Assembly (NCBI GenBank): GCA_026415325.1
Contig: JAOAHH010000122.1
Location: 1-64,000 of the forward strand
From: Thermodesulfobacteriota bacterium
Lineage (GTDB): Bacteria; Desulfobacterota; WTBG01; CAIYCZ01; CAIRTM01
Direction: 5' to 3'
Length of the DNA stretch: 64,000 bases
The translations under genes and the position numbers were made by a program. Of this stretch, positions 36,381 to 43,969 are shown in pieces; position 1 is the stretch's first letter, and each line of letters starts with the position of its first letter. Below the pieces are notes generated by a model. That model saw nothing but the letters and a program-made list of their open reading frames with translations. It was not told the origin of the DNA and ran no database searches.

Positions 36381-37064
36381 ATGAAAAAGAACGTCGAATA
36401 TGCCCACAAGCTACAAGAACATGAAGGTTACAGCCGTGATATTATTGCGCTAAAACACGGTAACACCGCACCCCCCGATATCCCTTACTATGGTGATGCA
36501 GTTTCGTTTGAATGCGCAATGATTGCCGAGGTATGGGAGACGAAAAAACCGTTTTATATTACCAATAAAAATGTTTTGTGCGGCGGCGCAGTATATTCAG
36601 GCATCGGTAATAAACGAATGACAAAGGAAGATTTTGATGCCGGTATGGTTACATCAATCGGAAAGAATAAAGCGTATGCAAGCAGAGAGGTCATGCGGCG
36701 GGTCAATCAGCAAATTCCCCACCATTTTAAACACTATGCGTATCTCATTATCGGCCGACTTGAGGATATAGAGGAACCTGATATTGTTATGATTGTTGCA
36801 GATGCAAATCGTGTCATGCGGCTTTGCAAGGCATATACATGGGCAACAGGGGAGCTTGTGCATGGTATTTCGGGCACGGCATGGTGTGCCAACTCGATTC
36901 CGCTAGTCTATCGGAATAAGACGATGACATTTAATATGGGTGATCCCCCTTCGCGCTTTCTTATGGGGCTTGAGCCGGGTGAAATGTTTTGCTTCATTCA
37001 TTATAATGTTTTGCCCGTTGTTGTAGAGAATATTCCCCATATTTCTGATGGCCATGTCATGTAA
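36381..37064 (+). CDS. DUF169 family protein
   Basis: Starting at ATG 36381 (AGGTGG 5 nt upstream) the product has 227 residues and resembles the DUF169 part of the preceding gene: ECAMIAEVWETKKPFYITNKNVLCGGAVYSG, GISGTAWCANSIPLVYRNKTM, GMEFCF-like end. It lacks the PCP_red tail and most of the cysteines of its neighbour, so the two may form a heteromer or be specialised paralogues. The ferredoxin gene follows after 16 nt, same strand, almost surely one transcript. Confidence 0.85.
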   Translation: MKKNVEYAHKLQEHEGYSRDIIALKHGNTAPPDIPYYGDAVSFECAMIAEVWETKKPFYITNKNVLCGGAVYSGIGNKRMTKEDFDAGMVTSIGKNKAYASREVMRRVNQQIPHHFKHYAYLIIGRLEDIEEPDIVMIVADANRVMRLCKAYTWATGELVHGISGTAWCANSIPLVYRNKTMTFNMGDPPSRFLMGLEPGEMFCFIHYNVLPVVVENIPHISDGHVM

Positions 37065-37080
37065 CGAGAAAGGGCATCCA

Positions 37081-37260
37081 ATGTATTATATTACGGAAAA
37101 TTGCATAATTTGCGGCACTTGTTGGGAAATATGCCCCACCCGATCAATCGTAGAATACGAATGGTATTATCGGATTAAACAGGAAACATGTGTTGAATGC
37201 GGGGCATGCGCAAAGGTATGCCCTAATGGAGCGATTGTCAGGAAAAAAGAGGCTGCATAA
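37081..37260 (+). CDS. 2[4Fe-4S] ferredoxin
   Basis: The 59-residue product has two CxxCxxCxxxCP motifs (C8, C11, C14, C18 and C37, C40, C43, C47), the clostridial type. It is a low-potential electron carrier. Its position directly after two DUF169 genes suggests it delivers electrons to them. A longer reading from 37048 overlaps the previous gene and has no better start. Confidence 0.95.
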   Translation: MYYITENCIICGTCWEICPTRSIVEYEWYYRIKQETCVECGACAKVCPNGAIVRKKEAA

Positions 37261-37274
37261 CGGCATGCCTCTTT
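37246..37274. terminator. Bidirectional terminator between convergent genes
   Basis: AAAGAGGC (37246-37253) pairs with GCCTCTTT (37267-37274), with an inner TGC/GCA pairing. It overlaps the last codons of both the ferredoxin and flavoprotein genes. A-tract on one side and T-tract on the other allow use in both directions. Confidence 0.7.
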
Positions 37275-37908
37275 ATATTGTTTGAGAACGTGCTTGTTCA
37301 ATGCTTTTCACAAGCCGCTGACCTATGAGATATGCTTCGGAAAGTCTTTGCGCCATAACCTCCGGCGCTAAATTTTCAATGCCGCCGACGTAGAATTGAT
37401 CGACGGTTTCGACCATTTCAATCATCAGATGTCCTTCGATTGCTTCAAAACACGGCGTTCCCATAACTTCACGATACTCATCAGAACAATTTCCTGTAAT
37501 TATAATCGAGGCTTTTTTAAGAAAGTTGGCGGGAACACGGGATTCGGGGAGCTTACCGGTAAGTTCTTTTGGGCGATACGTCAATGCAATCTTACGTTCA
37601 AGAAAAGTTTTCATGAGCGCGGAAACATATACATCATAAACCGGGGAGGCAAACACATACCCATCGGCGGCAATATATTCCTCAAGAATTGACGACATAT
37701 CGTCCTTAAGCGGACAAACGCCGATTTTCAGTTCAGGCTTTGTTTCAAAACAGGTGCAGCATCCCATACAGTATTTGATATTACGCTTGATGAGCTCGAT
37801 CAATTTTATTTTCGCGCCGCACGCAGCAGCACCTTCAAGCGATTTTTTTAAAAGTTTAGCACAATGACCGTTTACCCGTGGGCTGCCCAATATCCCCAGT
37901 ATAACCAT
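37273..37908 (-). CDS. Flavodoxin-like NAD(P)H-dependent FMN reductase family protein
   Basis: The 211-residue protein starts at the ATG preceded by AAAGGAGGTCC; the open frame continues 13 codons further but without reason. It has an FMN-binding loop LGSPRVNGHC, a cysteine-rich KYCMGCCTCF with a later Cys (IGVCPLKDDM) and ASPVYDVYVSALMKTF. This is the iron-sulfur-flavoprotein/NADPH-FMN reductase type common in anaerobes. It converges with the DUF169-ferredoxin operon and may be its redox partner; that is inference. Confidence 0.88.
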   Translation of the reverse strand: MVILGILGSPRVNGHCAKLLKKSLEGAAACGAKIKLIELIKRNIKYCMGCCTCFETKPELKIGVCPLKDDMSSILEEYIAADGYVFASPVYDVYVSALMKTFLERKIALTYRPKELTGKLPESRVPANFLKKASIIITGNCSDEYREVMGTPCFEAIEGHLMIEMVETVDQFYVGGIENLAPEVMAQRLSEAYLIGQRLVKSIEQARSQTI

Positions 37909-38101
37909 ACGGACCTCCTTTGCCTCTTTCGTATTAATATATCGCAAGACGCTTTTCTTTATATACTATGTTTTTTCTTGAATAAAGGAAATTTTGTCTA
38001 TAATATATTTAATCATATTCATATTCGATTGTTTTCAGGTGCCAGATGAAAAGCGGTAATCATTTTAGACCACTACTGCTCACTCCTCTTTGCTGCGCAA
38101 T

Positions 38102-38878
38102 ATGAAACCGGCTGGTGTTGTCAGAGCAATCGGCAGAACTACAATTAGAAATATCGCATGCCTTGGACACTATGGTCTTTTTCTCTTAACCAGTCTGTTC
38201 TGGCTGTTCACCTCTCCGCTAAAAATCCGTCGCATTATCGAGCAAATAAGCTTTATCGGTGTTAAATCAACCATTATCGTTCTTCTGACAGGGGCGTTTA
38301 CCGGGATGGTGCTTGCTCTGCAGGCATTCTATGCATTGAATAAATTCGGCGGCGAATCGTTGCTCGGACCAACAGTTGCACTTGCTTTGATAAGGGAACT
38401 CGGACCGGTTGTTTCGGCACTTATGGTTACTGGTCGGGCAGGATCTGCACTGGCTTCTGAAATCGGCATTATGCGTATTACCGAACAGATTGATGCTATG
38501 GAGATTATGGCAGTCAATCCGTATCGTTACATTATTGTTCCAAATATCGTTGCTGCGATCATCGCATTTCCAGTACTCGGTGCTTTTTTTTCCCTGATCG
38601 GCATATGGGGGGGGTATGTTGTCGGGGTAGAGATACTCGGGTTGAGCGCCGGAACATATTTTGGTGAAATGACCAACTATCTTGACATGCAGGATATACG
38701 TATGGGCATCTATAAATCATTAAGTTTTGGGCTGATTGTTTCATGGATCTGCTGCTATAAGGGCTATTTTACAAGCTATGGAGCAAAAGGCGTGGGAAAT
38801 GCGACAACACAGGCCGTGGTTGTTTCATCGGTGCTGATTTTAATTTGGGATTATTTTGTTACTTCGATTTTTGTCTAA
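38102..38878 (+). CDS. mlaE: MlaE-type ABC permease (lipid transport)
   Basis: The 258-residue integral membrane protein has the MlaE signature helices (GAFTGMVLALQAFYALNKFG, LIRELGPVVSALMVTGRAGSALASEIGIMRITEQIDAMEIM). MlaE forms the membrane core of the Mla complex, which moves phospholipids between outer and inner membrane. ATG 38102 is preferred over an upstream TTG. It is the first of four genes. Confidence 0.94.
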   Translation: MKPAGVVRAIGRTTIRNIACLGHYGLFLLTSLFWLFTSPLKIRRIIEQISFIGVKSTIIVLLTGAFTGMVLALQAFYALNKFGGESLLGPTVALALIRELGPVVSALMVTGRAGSALASEIGIMRITEQIDAMEIMAVNPYRYIIVPNIVAAIIAFPVLGAFFSLIGIWGGYVVGVEILGLSAGTYFGEMTNYLDMQDIRMGIYKSLSFGLIVSWICCYKGYFTSYGAKGVGNATTQAVVVSSVLILIWDYFVTSIFV

Positions 38879-38894
38879 CACCGCAGCAGGAACA

Positions 38895-39641
38895 ATGATC
38901 ACCTTGTCAAATGTTCACAAAAGTTTCAATGGCAATATCGTTCTCAACGGCGTGAACCTCACCATATCTGAGGGCGAAATGCTCGCCTTGATCGGGCGAA
39001 GTGGAATCGGGAAGAGTGTGCTGCTCAAACATATTGTTGGTCTTATTAAACCCGATGCCGGTGATATTTTAATTGATGGTATTAATATCAACCGGCTTAG
39101 AGGAAAGGAGCTGGAAGCCATAAGAAAGAGGTTTGGATTTCTTTTTCAAGAAGGAGCGCTGTTTGATTCTTTGACTGTATATGATAACGTTGCGTTTCCA
39201 CTCAGGGAAAAGACATCACTTTCAGAAGAAATGATTCGTGAGAAAGTTTTTTGTGAGCTCGAAAACATGGGGCTTGAAAAGGATGCTCATAAATATCCTG
39301 CCGAACTGAGCGGAGGTATGAGAAAACGCGCTGCATTAGCACGTGCCATGGTGATGCAGCCATCGATCATGCTTTTTGACGAGCCGACAACAGGCCTTGA
39401 TCCCATTATCGGGCAAAGCATTTTAAATTATATACAGGCATGTCATAAGCGCGGCGGATTTACCGGTATCATTGTAACGCATGATGTGCCGCGCGTTTTC
39501 AGCATTGTTCAAAGAATTGCTATGTTGCATGACGGGAACATTATTCTTATTGGAACCTATGAGCACATTATTCAAGAAAAGAACCCGATTTTTGAGCAAT
39601 TTTTATCCGGGAATTTAAATGGGCCATTGACATATTCATGA
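38895..39641 (+). CDS. mlaF: MlaF-type ABC ATPase
   Basis: The 248-residue ATPase has Walker A GRSGIGKS, a Q-loop FLFQEGALFDSLTVYDNV, signature LSGGMRKRAALARAM and Walker B IMLFDEPTTGLDP. It powers MlaE. Start at ATG 38895, 16 nt after the mlaE stop. Its stop region overlaps the start of mlaD. Confidence 0.94.
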   Translation: MITLSNVHKSFNGNIVLNGVNLTISEGEMLALIGRSGIGKSVLLKHIVGLIKPDAGDILIDGININRLRGKELEAIRKRFGFLFQEGALFDSLTVYDNVAFPLREKTSLSEEMIREKVFCELENMGLEKDAHKYPAELSGGMRKRAALARAMVMQPSIMLFDEPTTGLDPIIGQSILNYIQACHKRGGFTGIIVTHDVPRVFSIVQRIAMLHDGNIILIGTYEHIIQEKNPIFEQFLSGNLNGPLTYS

Positions 39642-39652
39642 GGAGAAATTTC

Positions 39653-40093
39653 ATGAGGCAGGCAGGACTTGAGTTTGCCGTCGGAATGTTTATTATCGCA
39701 GGCATTTTAAGTTTGGGATATATTTCAACAAAATACGCAAAAATGGAAGTGTTCGGACAGACCGGATATCAGCTTACGGCAATATTTCCTAATATCGGAG
39801 GATTAAAGAAAGGCGCTCAGGTAGAGATAGCAGGGGTTCAAATAGGACGTGTCAAAGATATCACCCTTGATAATTATCGTGCCCGTGTTGTTCTGACAAT
39901 CCAAAATACGGTTAAAATACCTGATGATGCCATTGCACGCATTAAAACAAAAGGTCTTCTTGGTGAAAAATACATAGATATTGTTCCCGGCGGTTCTGAT
40001 ATCGCATTGGAAAAAAATGAAAGCATTAGAGAGACACAACCGCCCGTTGATATAGAAGACCTTATTTCAAAGTTTGTCTTTGGCAAGCTGTAA
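39653..40093 (+). CDS. mlaD: MlaD-type MCE domain protein
   Basis: The 146-residue product has one N-terminal membrane helix (LEFAVGMFIIAGILSLGYIS) and a single MCE domain (GGLKKGAQVEIAGVQIGRV, KGLLGEKYIDIVPGG). MlaD forms a periplasmic hexameric ring over MlaFE and shuttles lipids. ATG 39653 follows GAGGAG; an upstream ATG at 39638 (coupled to mlaF) adds five residues. It is shorter than E. coli MlaD and ends soon after the MCE domain. Confidence 0.92.
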   Translation: MRQAGLEFAVGMFIIAGILSLGYISTKYAKMEVFGQTGYQLTAIFPNIGGLKKGAQVEIAGVQIGRVKDITLDNYRARVVLTIQNTVKIPDDAIARIKTKGLLGEKYIDIVPGGSDIALEKNESIRETQPPVDIEDLISKFVFGKL

Positions 40094-40183
40094 CAAAAGA
40101 AAAAACATTATGAATAGGTTCACAACGTATGAATAATTGATTGCTTTTGATTTAAAGCGGCAAGAGTTTTGAAAGGGGATAGA

Positions 40184-40876
40184 ATGAGCACAGGAAGATG
40201 GCTACATATCTGTTGTACCGTAACGATACTTGTCGTTAGTTTAACCTGCTGGTGGAGCAGTGCTTTTTGCGGACCGATTGCTGATAATTTTCGCCCGGTC
40301 GTAGATCGAATTTGCTCTGTGTTAACCGATCCTGCATATGCAACTCCTGAAAAAAAACAGGAGCGTGACAAATTGCTTCATGCAATTGCAAGCGAACGAT
40401 TCGATTGGGAAGAAATGGCACGCCGTGCAATCGGTGCCCCATGGCGGGAATGGACTTCGGCACAGCAAAAGGAATTCATTGATGTTTTTGTCGATTTTCT
40501 TGAACGAATATATCTATCAAAAATAGATCTTTTTTTAAAAAAAACAAAAGATTTTTCCTCACGCAACATTAGCTATACAAATGAAATCGTCGAAGGACGA
40601 TATGCAATGCTTGAATCAAAGATAACAATTCACGATCAAACATTTCCACTCCAATATAAAATGCTCCTAAAAAATGGGAATTGGATGGTATATGATGTGA
40701 CGATTGAAGGCGTTGGACTTGTCGCGAATTACCGTTCCCAGTTTCGTGACATTCTTGCCAAAGAATCATTTGAAAGCCTTATTGCACGGTTAAAATCCCA
40801 GCAACCGGATTTGACATCGGCAGGTGAAGTGCCTCAGCACCTATCCGACAATGCTACTGCCAAACCTTTACAATAA
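40184..40876 (+). CDS. mlaC: MlaC-type periplasmic lipid carrier
   Basis: The 230-residue product starts at ATG 40184 after GAAAGGGG and has a signal peptide (LHICCTVTILVVSLTCWW). The body fits MlaC/Ttg2D: FDWEEMARRAIGAPWREWTSAQQKEFIDVFVDFLERIY, then GNWMVYDVTIEGVGLVANYRSQF in part. It carries phospholipid between MlaA/outer membrane and MlaFED. It completes mlaEFDC; mlaB (STAS) is absent, as in many non-enteric Mla systems. Confidence 0.93.
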   Translation: MSTGRWLHICCTVTILVVSLTCWWSSAFCGPIADNFRPVVDRICSVLTDPAYATPEKKQERDKLLHAIASERFDWEEMARRAIGAPWREWTSAQQKEFIDVFVDFLERIYLSKIDLFLKKTKDFSSRNISYTNEIVEGRYAMLESKITIHDQTFPLQYKMLLKNGNWMVYDVTIEGVGLVANYRSQFRDILAKESFESLIARLKSQQPDLTSAGEVPQHLSDNATAKPLQ

Positions 40877-40919
40877 CGGTAACGCACGTAACACAACAAC
40901 ATCTTTGATTTTAAGTTTT

Positions 40920-42383
40920 ATGTCCGACGTATTCGATGGTCTTGAACCACGTCAACTATGGGAGATATTTCGGCATATTTGTGCCATACCACATGGCTCA
41001 AAAAATGAAGCAGCTCTTGCAACATATATTGAGAAAATCGCCATGGCACATGGATGCCGTGTTCGAAGGGATAACGCCGGTAATATCTGTATTTATGTTA
41101 AAGCAACGGCAGGATGCGAACATGCACCACCTATTGTTCTTCAGGCACATCTTGATATGGTATGTGAAAAGAACGAAACGACCAACCATGACTTCCTGCA
41201 TGATGGTATTCGGTGCATACGAAAAGGAGAATGGCTAACCGCTGACGGAACAACTTTAGGCGCAGATAATGGAATCGGTGTTGCTGCAGCATTGGCACTC
41301 GCATTATCTGACCAAGTTCGTCATGGACCGATAGAAATACTGCTTACCGTAGATGAGGAAACCGGACTCACCGGTGCCATGGGATTGGACGGTGACTTGT
41401 TCTCAGGAACAATGCTTATCAACCTCGATGCTGAAAACAGCAGCGGCGTATGCATTGGATGCTCAGGTGGGGGAGGGGTAATATCCCAGATACCAATTAA
41501 CCGTGAGCGGCCAAAGAGAGGGCTTGTATGGCATCAATTGATGTTAAGCGGACTTCGTGGCGGCCATTCAGGTATGAATATTCATGAACATCGTGCAAAT
41601 GCATTAAAAGTGATGGCGCATTTGCTCAGTTCGATCGCATTGTCGTACCCTTTATATCTTGCAGACCTGCACGGCGGGGATAAACATAATGCGATACCAC
41701 GAGAAGCACGAGCATATATTGGAATCGAACAACGTGATATACTGATGATACAAAAGTGCATCGATACGGTGTTTGATCGATTTAAAAAAGAATATCCAGA
41801 TGAGACTTTTCTTGAAATAACATTGCAGCGTGATTGCGAACCACAAACATGTTTAATGCAGATTTCGATGCAGAAGCTTATCGACCTTGTACTTGCTTTT
41901 CCACATGGCGTACTCGGAATAAGCAGGGTAATGCCTGGATGCGTTGAGACATCGAACAACCTTTCGTCAATCCATATAAATGAGGACGAGTGTATAATTC
42001 ATAATACTCCCCGATCGTCCTGTGAACTACAACTTGAAAGTGTTATAGAGCAAATTTGTGCAATAACGAAGCTTGCCAGTGGGCGTGCGATATGCGAACC
42101 TACTTATCCTGGATGGGAGCCGCATCCCGATTCGCGCCTGCTGCGCATATATGAAGATATCTATGAAAAAATTTATTGCGAGAGGCCGATCAGGGAAGTT
42201 ATTCATGCTGGACTTGAATGCGGCATTATCGGAAAGAAAAAAGAAGGAATGGATATGATTTCAATAGGGCCCGATATTCAAAATTGTCACTCACCGTATG
42301 AAACGGTATTTATACCGAGTGTTCAAAAGTTTTGGAAGCTGCTTTGTGCCATGGTTGAAAGAATCGGCACCGAAGTGAACTGA
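40920..42383 (+). CDS. pepD: PepD-type aminoacyl-histidine dipeptidase (M20 family)
   Basis: The 487-residue product begins MSDVFDGLEPRQLWEIF, the usual PepD start. Metal-site motifs are present: LQAHLDMVC, LGADNGIGVA, VDEETGLTGA, LNLDAEN-like INLDAENSS and a late H. It hydrolyses dipeptides, classically Xaa-His, with zinc, in the cytoplasm. It lies 43 nt after mlaC, with no terminator visible, so it may share the transcript; no functional link is known. Confidence 0.93.
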   Translation: MSDVFDGLEPRQLWEIFRHICAIPHGSKNEAALATYIEKIAMAHGCRVRRDNAGNICIYVKATAGCEHAPPIVLQAHLDMVCEKNETTNHDFLHDGIRCIRKGEWLTADGTTLGADNGIGVAAALALALSDQVRHGPIEILLTVDEETGLTGAMGLDGDLFSGTMLINLDAENSSGVCIGCSGGGGVISQIPINRERPKRGLVWHQLMLSGLRGGHSGMNIHEHRANALKVMAHLLSSIALSYPLYLADLHGGDKHNAIPREARAYIGIEQRDILMIQKCIDTVFDRFKKEYPDETFLEITLQRDCEPQTCLMQISMQKLIDLVLAFPHGVLGISRVMPGCVETSNNLSSIHINEDECIIHNTPRSSCELQLESVIEQICAITKLASGRAICEPTYPGWEPHPDSRLLRIYEDIYEKIYCERPIREVIHAGLECGIIGKKKEGMDMISIGPDIQNCHSPYETVFIPSVQKFWKLLCAMVERIGTEVN

Positions 42384-42425
42384 AGGCATACCCGCCAAAA
42401 AATTTTTAAAGCAACGACAATACAA

Positions 42426-43016
42426 TCAACGATGCCCCTTGAGATGGGTAGCAATTTGTTCTGCTATATTGCCAAGTATATTTTTTATGACTTCAGAGGT
42501 TTGATCGCTAGTCTGAATTTCAACAAAAAAGTTTTTTACAACGCCTTGTACAAAGCCATTTCCGCTACATGCAGCATCATAGCCATGTACAGGTACATAT
42601 GCCCCGGCACATTTTTGTGACAAAAGAGAACGAGCATTATCTGAATGCTGCATTTCATACACATCAATATTGAGAAAGTGAGACGATGAGCGGCTCGGTC
42701 TGCATTCAATACCATTTAATTCCTTGAATCCATGACGTATAAAAAAATCGGCAGCACCGTTGATGTATGAATAAAGGGTCTGTTCATTATAATGATATGT
42801 TTTTGCAGAGGCTATCCATTCGTCAGGAAGTGAAGACAGAATCGCTGCATGAACGGAAGGTGCAATAACGTTGTCGCTTCGATGCGCACTGGACAACGTA
42901 CACGAGTTGCACCACAACGTCATAACCAAAAATACGATCCAAAGGGAGAGTGTAGAGAAAAAATTATCGTACCTCCGGGGAGACACATGCAAAAAATTAT
43001 GCTTCAAACAGAGCAT
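42426..43016 (-). CDS. DUF6599-like lipoprotein candidate
   Basis: The product, about 196 residues from the chosen ATG (start uncertain; the frame is open further into ftsY), has a hydrophobic segment WIVFLVMTLWCNSC that could be a signal with lipobox, again with Cys at -3. The rest resembles DUF6599: LPDEWIASAKTYHYNEQTLYSYINGAADFF and INIDVYEM-type strands (LNIDVYEMQH). Function unknown. A CGGAGG lies 9-15 nt before the hydrophobic stretch but has no ATG, GTG or TTG at the right distance. It overlaps the ftsY end by 20 nt if started here. Confidence 0.7.
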   Translation of the reverse strand: MLCLKHNFLHVSPRRYDNFFSTLSLWIVFLVMTLWCNSCTLSSAHRSDNVIAPSVHAAILSSLPDEWIASAKTYHYNEQTLYSYINGAADFFIRHGFKELNGIECRPSRSSSHFLNIDVYEMQHSDNARSLLSQKCAGAYVPVHGYDAACSGNGFVQGVVKNFFVEIQTSDQTSEVIKNILGNIAEQIATHLKGHR

Positions 43017-43935
43017 CGATAAAATCTTTGGCATGAAATTCCCGAAGATCATCGAGTTTTTCGCCAACACCGATAAAGCGGATAGGGATATTGAGAGAGC
43101 GTGAAATGCCGACAATAACACCGCCCTTAGCTGTTCCGTCGAGTTTTGTCAACGCAATGCCGGTAATATTAATGGCGTCTTTAAAAAGCGATGCCTGGGA
43201 AATTGCATTTTGGCCAGTCGTTGCATCAAGTACAAGCAGCGTTTCATGAGGTGCTCCAGTATGTTCACGGCTGAGAATACGATAAACTTTTTTAATTTCT
43301 TCCATGAGCGGCATTTTTGTATGGAGCCGACCAGCAGTGTCAATAATGAGAACATCAATATGCCGTGCGCGAGCCGACTTGAGTGCATCGAAGGCAACGG
43401 CAGAAGGATCAGCGCCCTGCCGATGCTTGACAAATGCACATCCGATGCGTTGCGCCCAAATTTCGAGTTGTTCAATTGCAGCTGCACGAAACGTATCAGC
43501 AGCCGCAAGCATAACCGATAGCCCTTGGGATTGAAGTAGGGCTCCAAGCTTCGCAATGGTTGTGGTTTTGCCGGTGCCGTTGACACCAACCGTCAAAATA
43601 ACAAACGGCTGACACGAAGGATCTATTTGTAACGGTCGTTCTTGTTGATGCAGAATTGAAAAAAGTTCTTGTTTGATAAGGCATTGTATGCTTTCCGGAT
43701 TTTCTAACTCCTTTCGAGCAACTTTCCACTTGATCGTGTCAATCAACTCCTGAACCGTAGCTGCACCAAGATCAGCGGTAATAAGCGTCTCCTCAAGGTG
43801 CTCGATCATCTCGGGACTAATTTCCCGCTTGCCGAGCGTCAGTTCCTCGATGCGGCGCACAATGTTTTCGTGTGTCTTTTTTAGGCTGTTTTTTAGCCGC
43901 TGAAAAAATCCGGTGTCAGGCTGTTGCTCTGTCAT
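42997..43935 (-). CDS. ftsY: Signal recognition particle receptor FtsY
   Basis: The 312-residue product begins [20 protein letters not shown]; an upstream extension overlaps smc and is rejected. It has the NG domain of SRP GTPases: [16 protein letters not shown] (G1), [17 protein letters not shown] and [10 protein letters not shown]. FtsY docks SRP-ribosome complexes at the membrane. The acidic A domain is short, as in many bacteria. It lies 34 nt after smc on the same strand. Confidence 0.96.
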   Translation of the reverse strand: MTEQQPDTGFFQRLKNSLKKTHENIVRRIEELTLGKREISPEMIEHLEETLITADLGAATVQELIDTIKWKVARKELENPESIQCLIKQELFSILHQQERPLQIDPSCQPFVILTVGVNGTGKTTTIAKLGALLQSQGLSVMLAAADTFRAAAIEQLEIWAQRIGCAFVKHRQGADPSAVAFDALKSARARHIDVLIIDTAGRLHTKMPLMEEIKKVYRILSREHTGAPHETLLVLDATTGQNAISQASLFKDAINITGIALTKLDGTAKGGVIVGISRSLNIPIRFIGVGEKLDDLREFHAKDFIDALFEA

Positions 43936-43969
43936 ACAAAGAATCAGAAAAGGGTGTACAACGGTTTTG

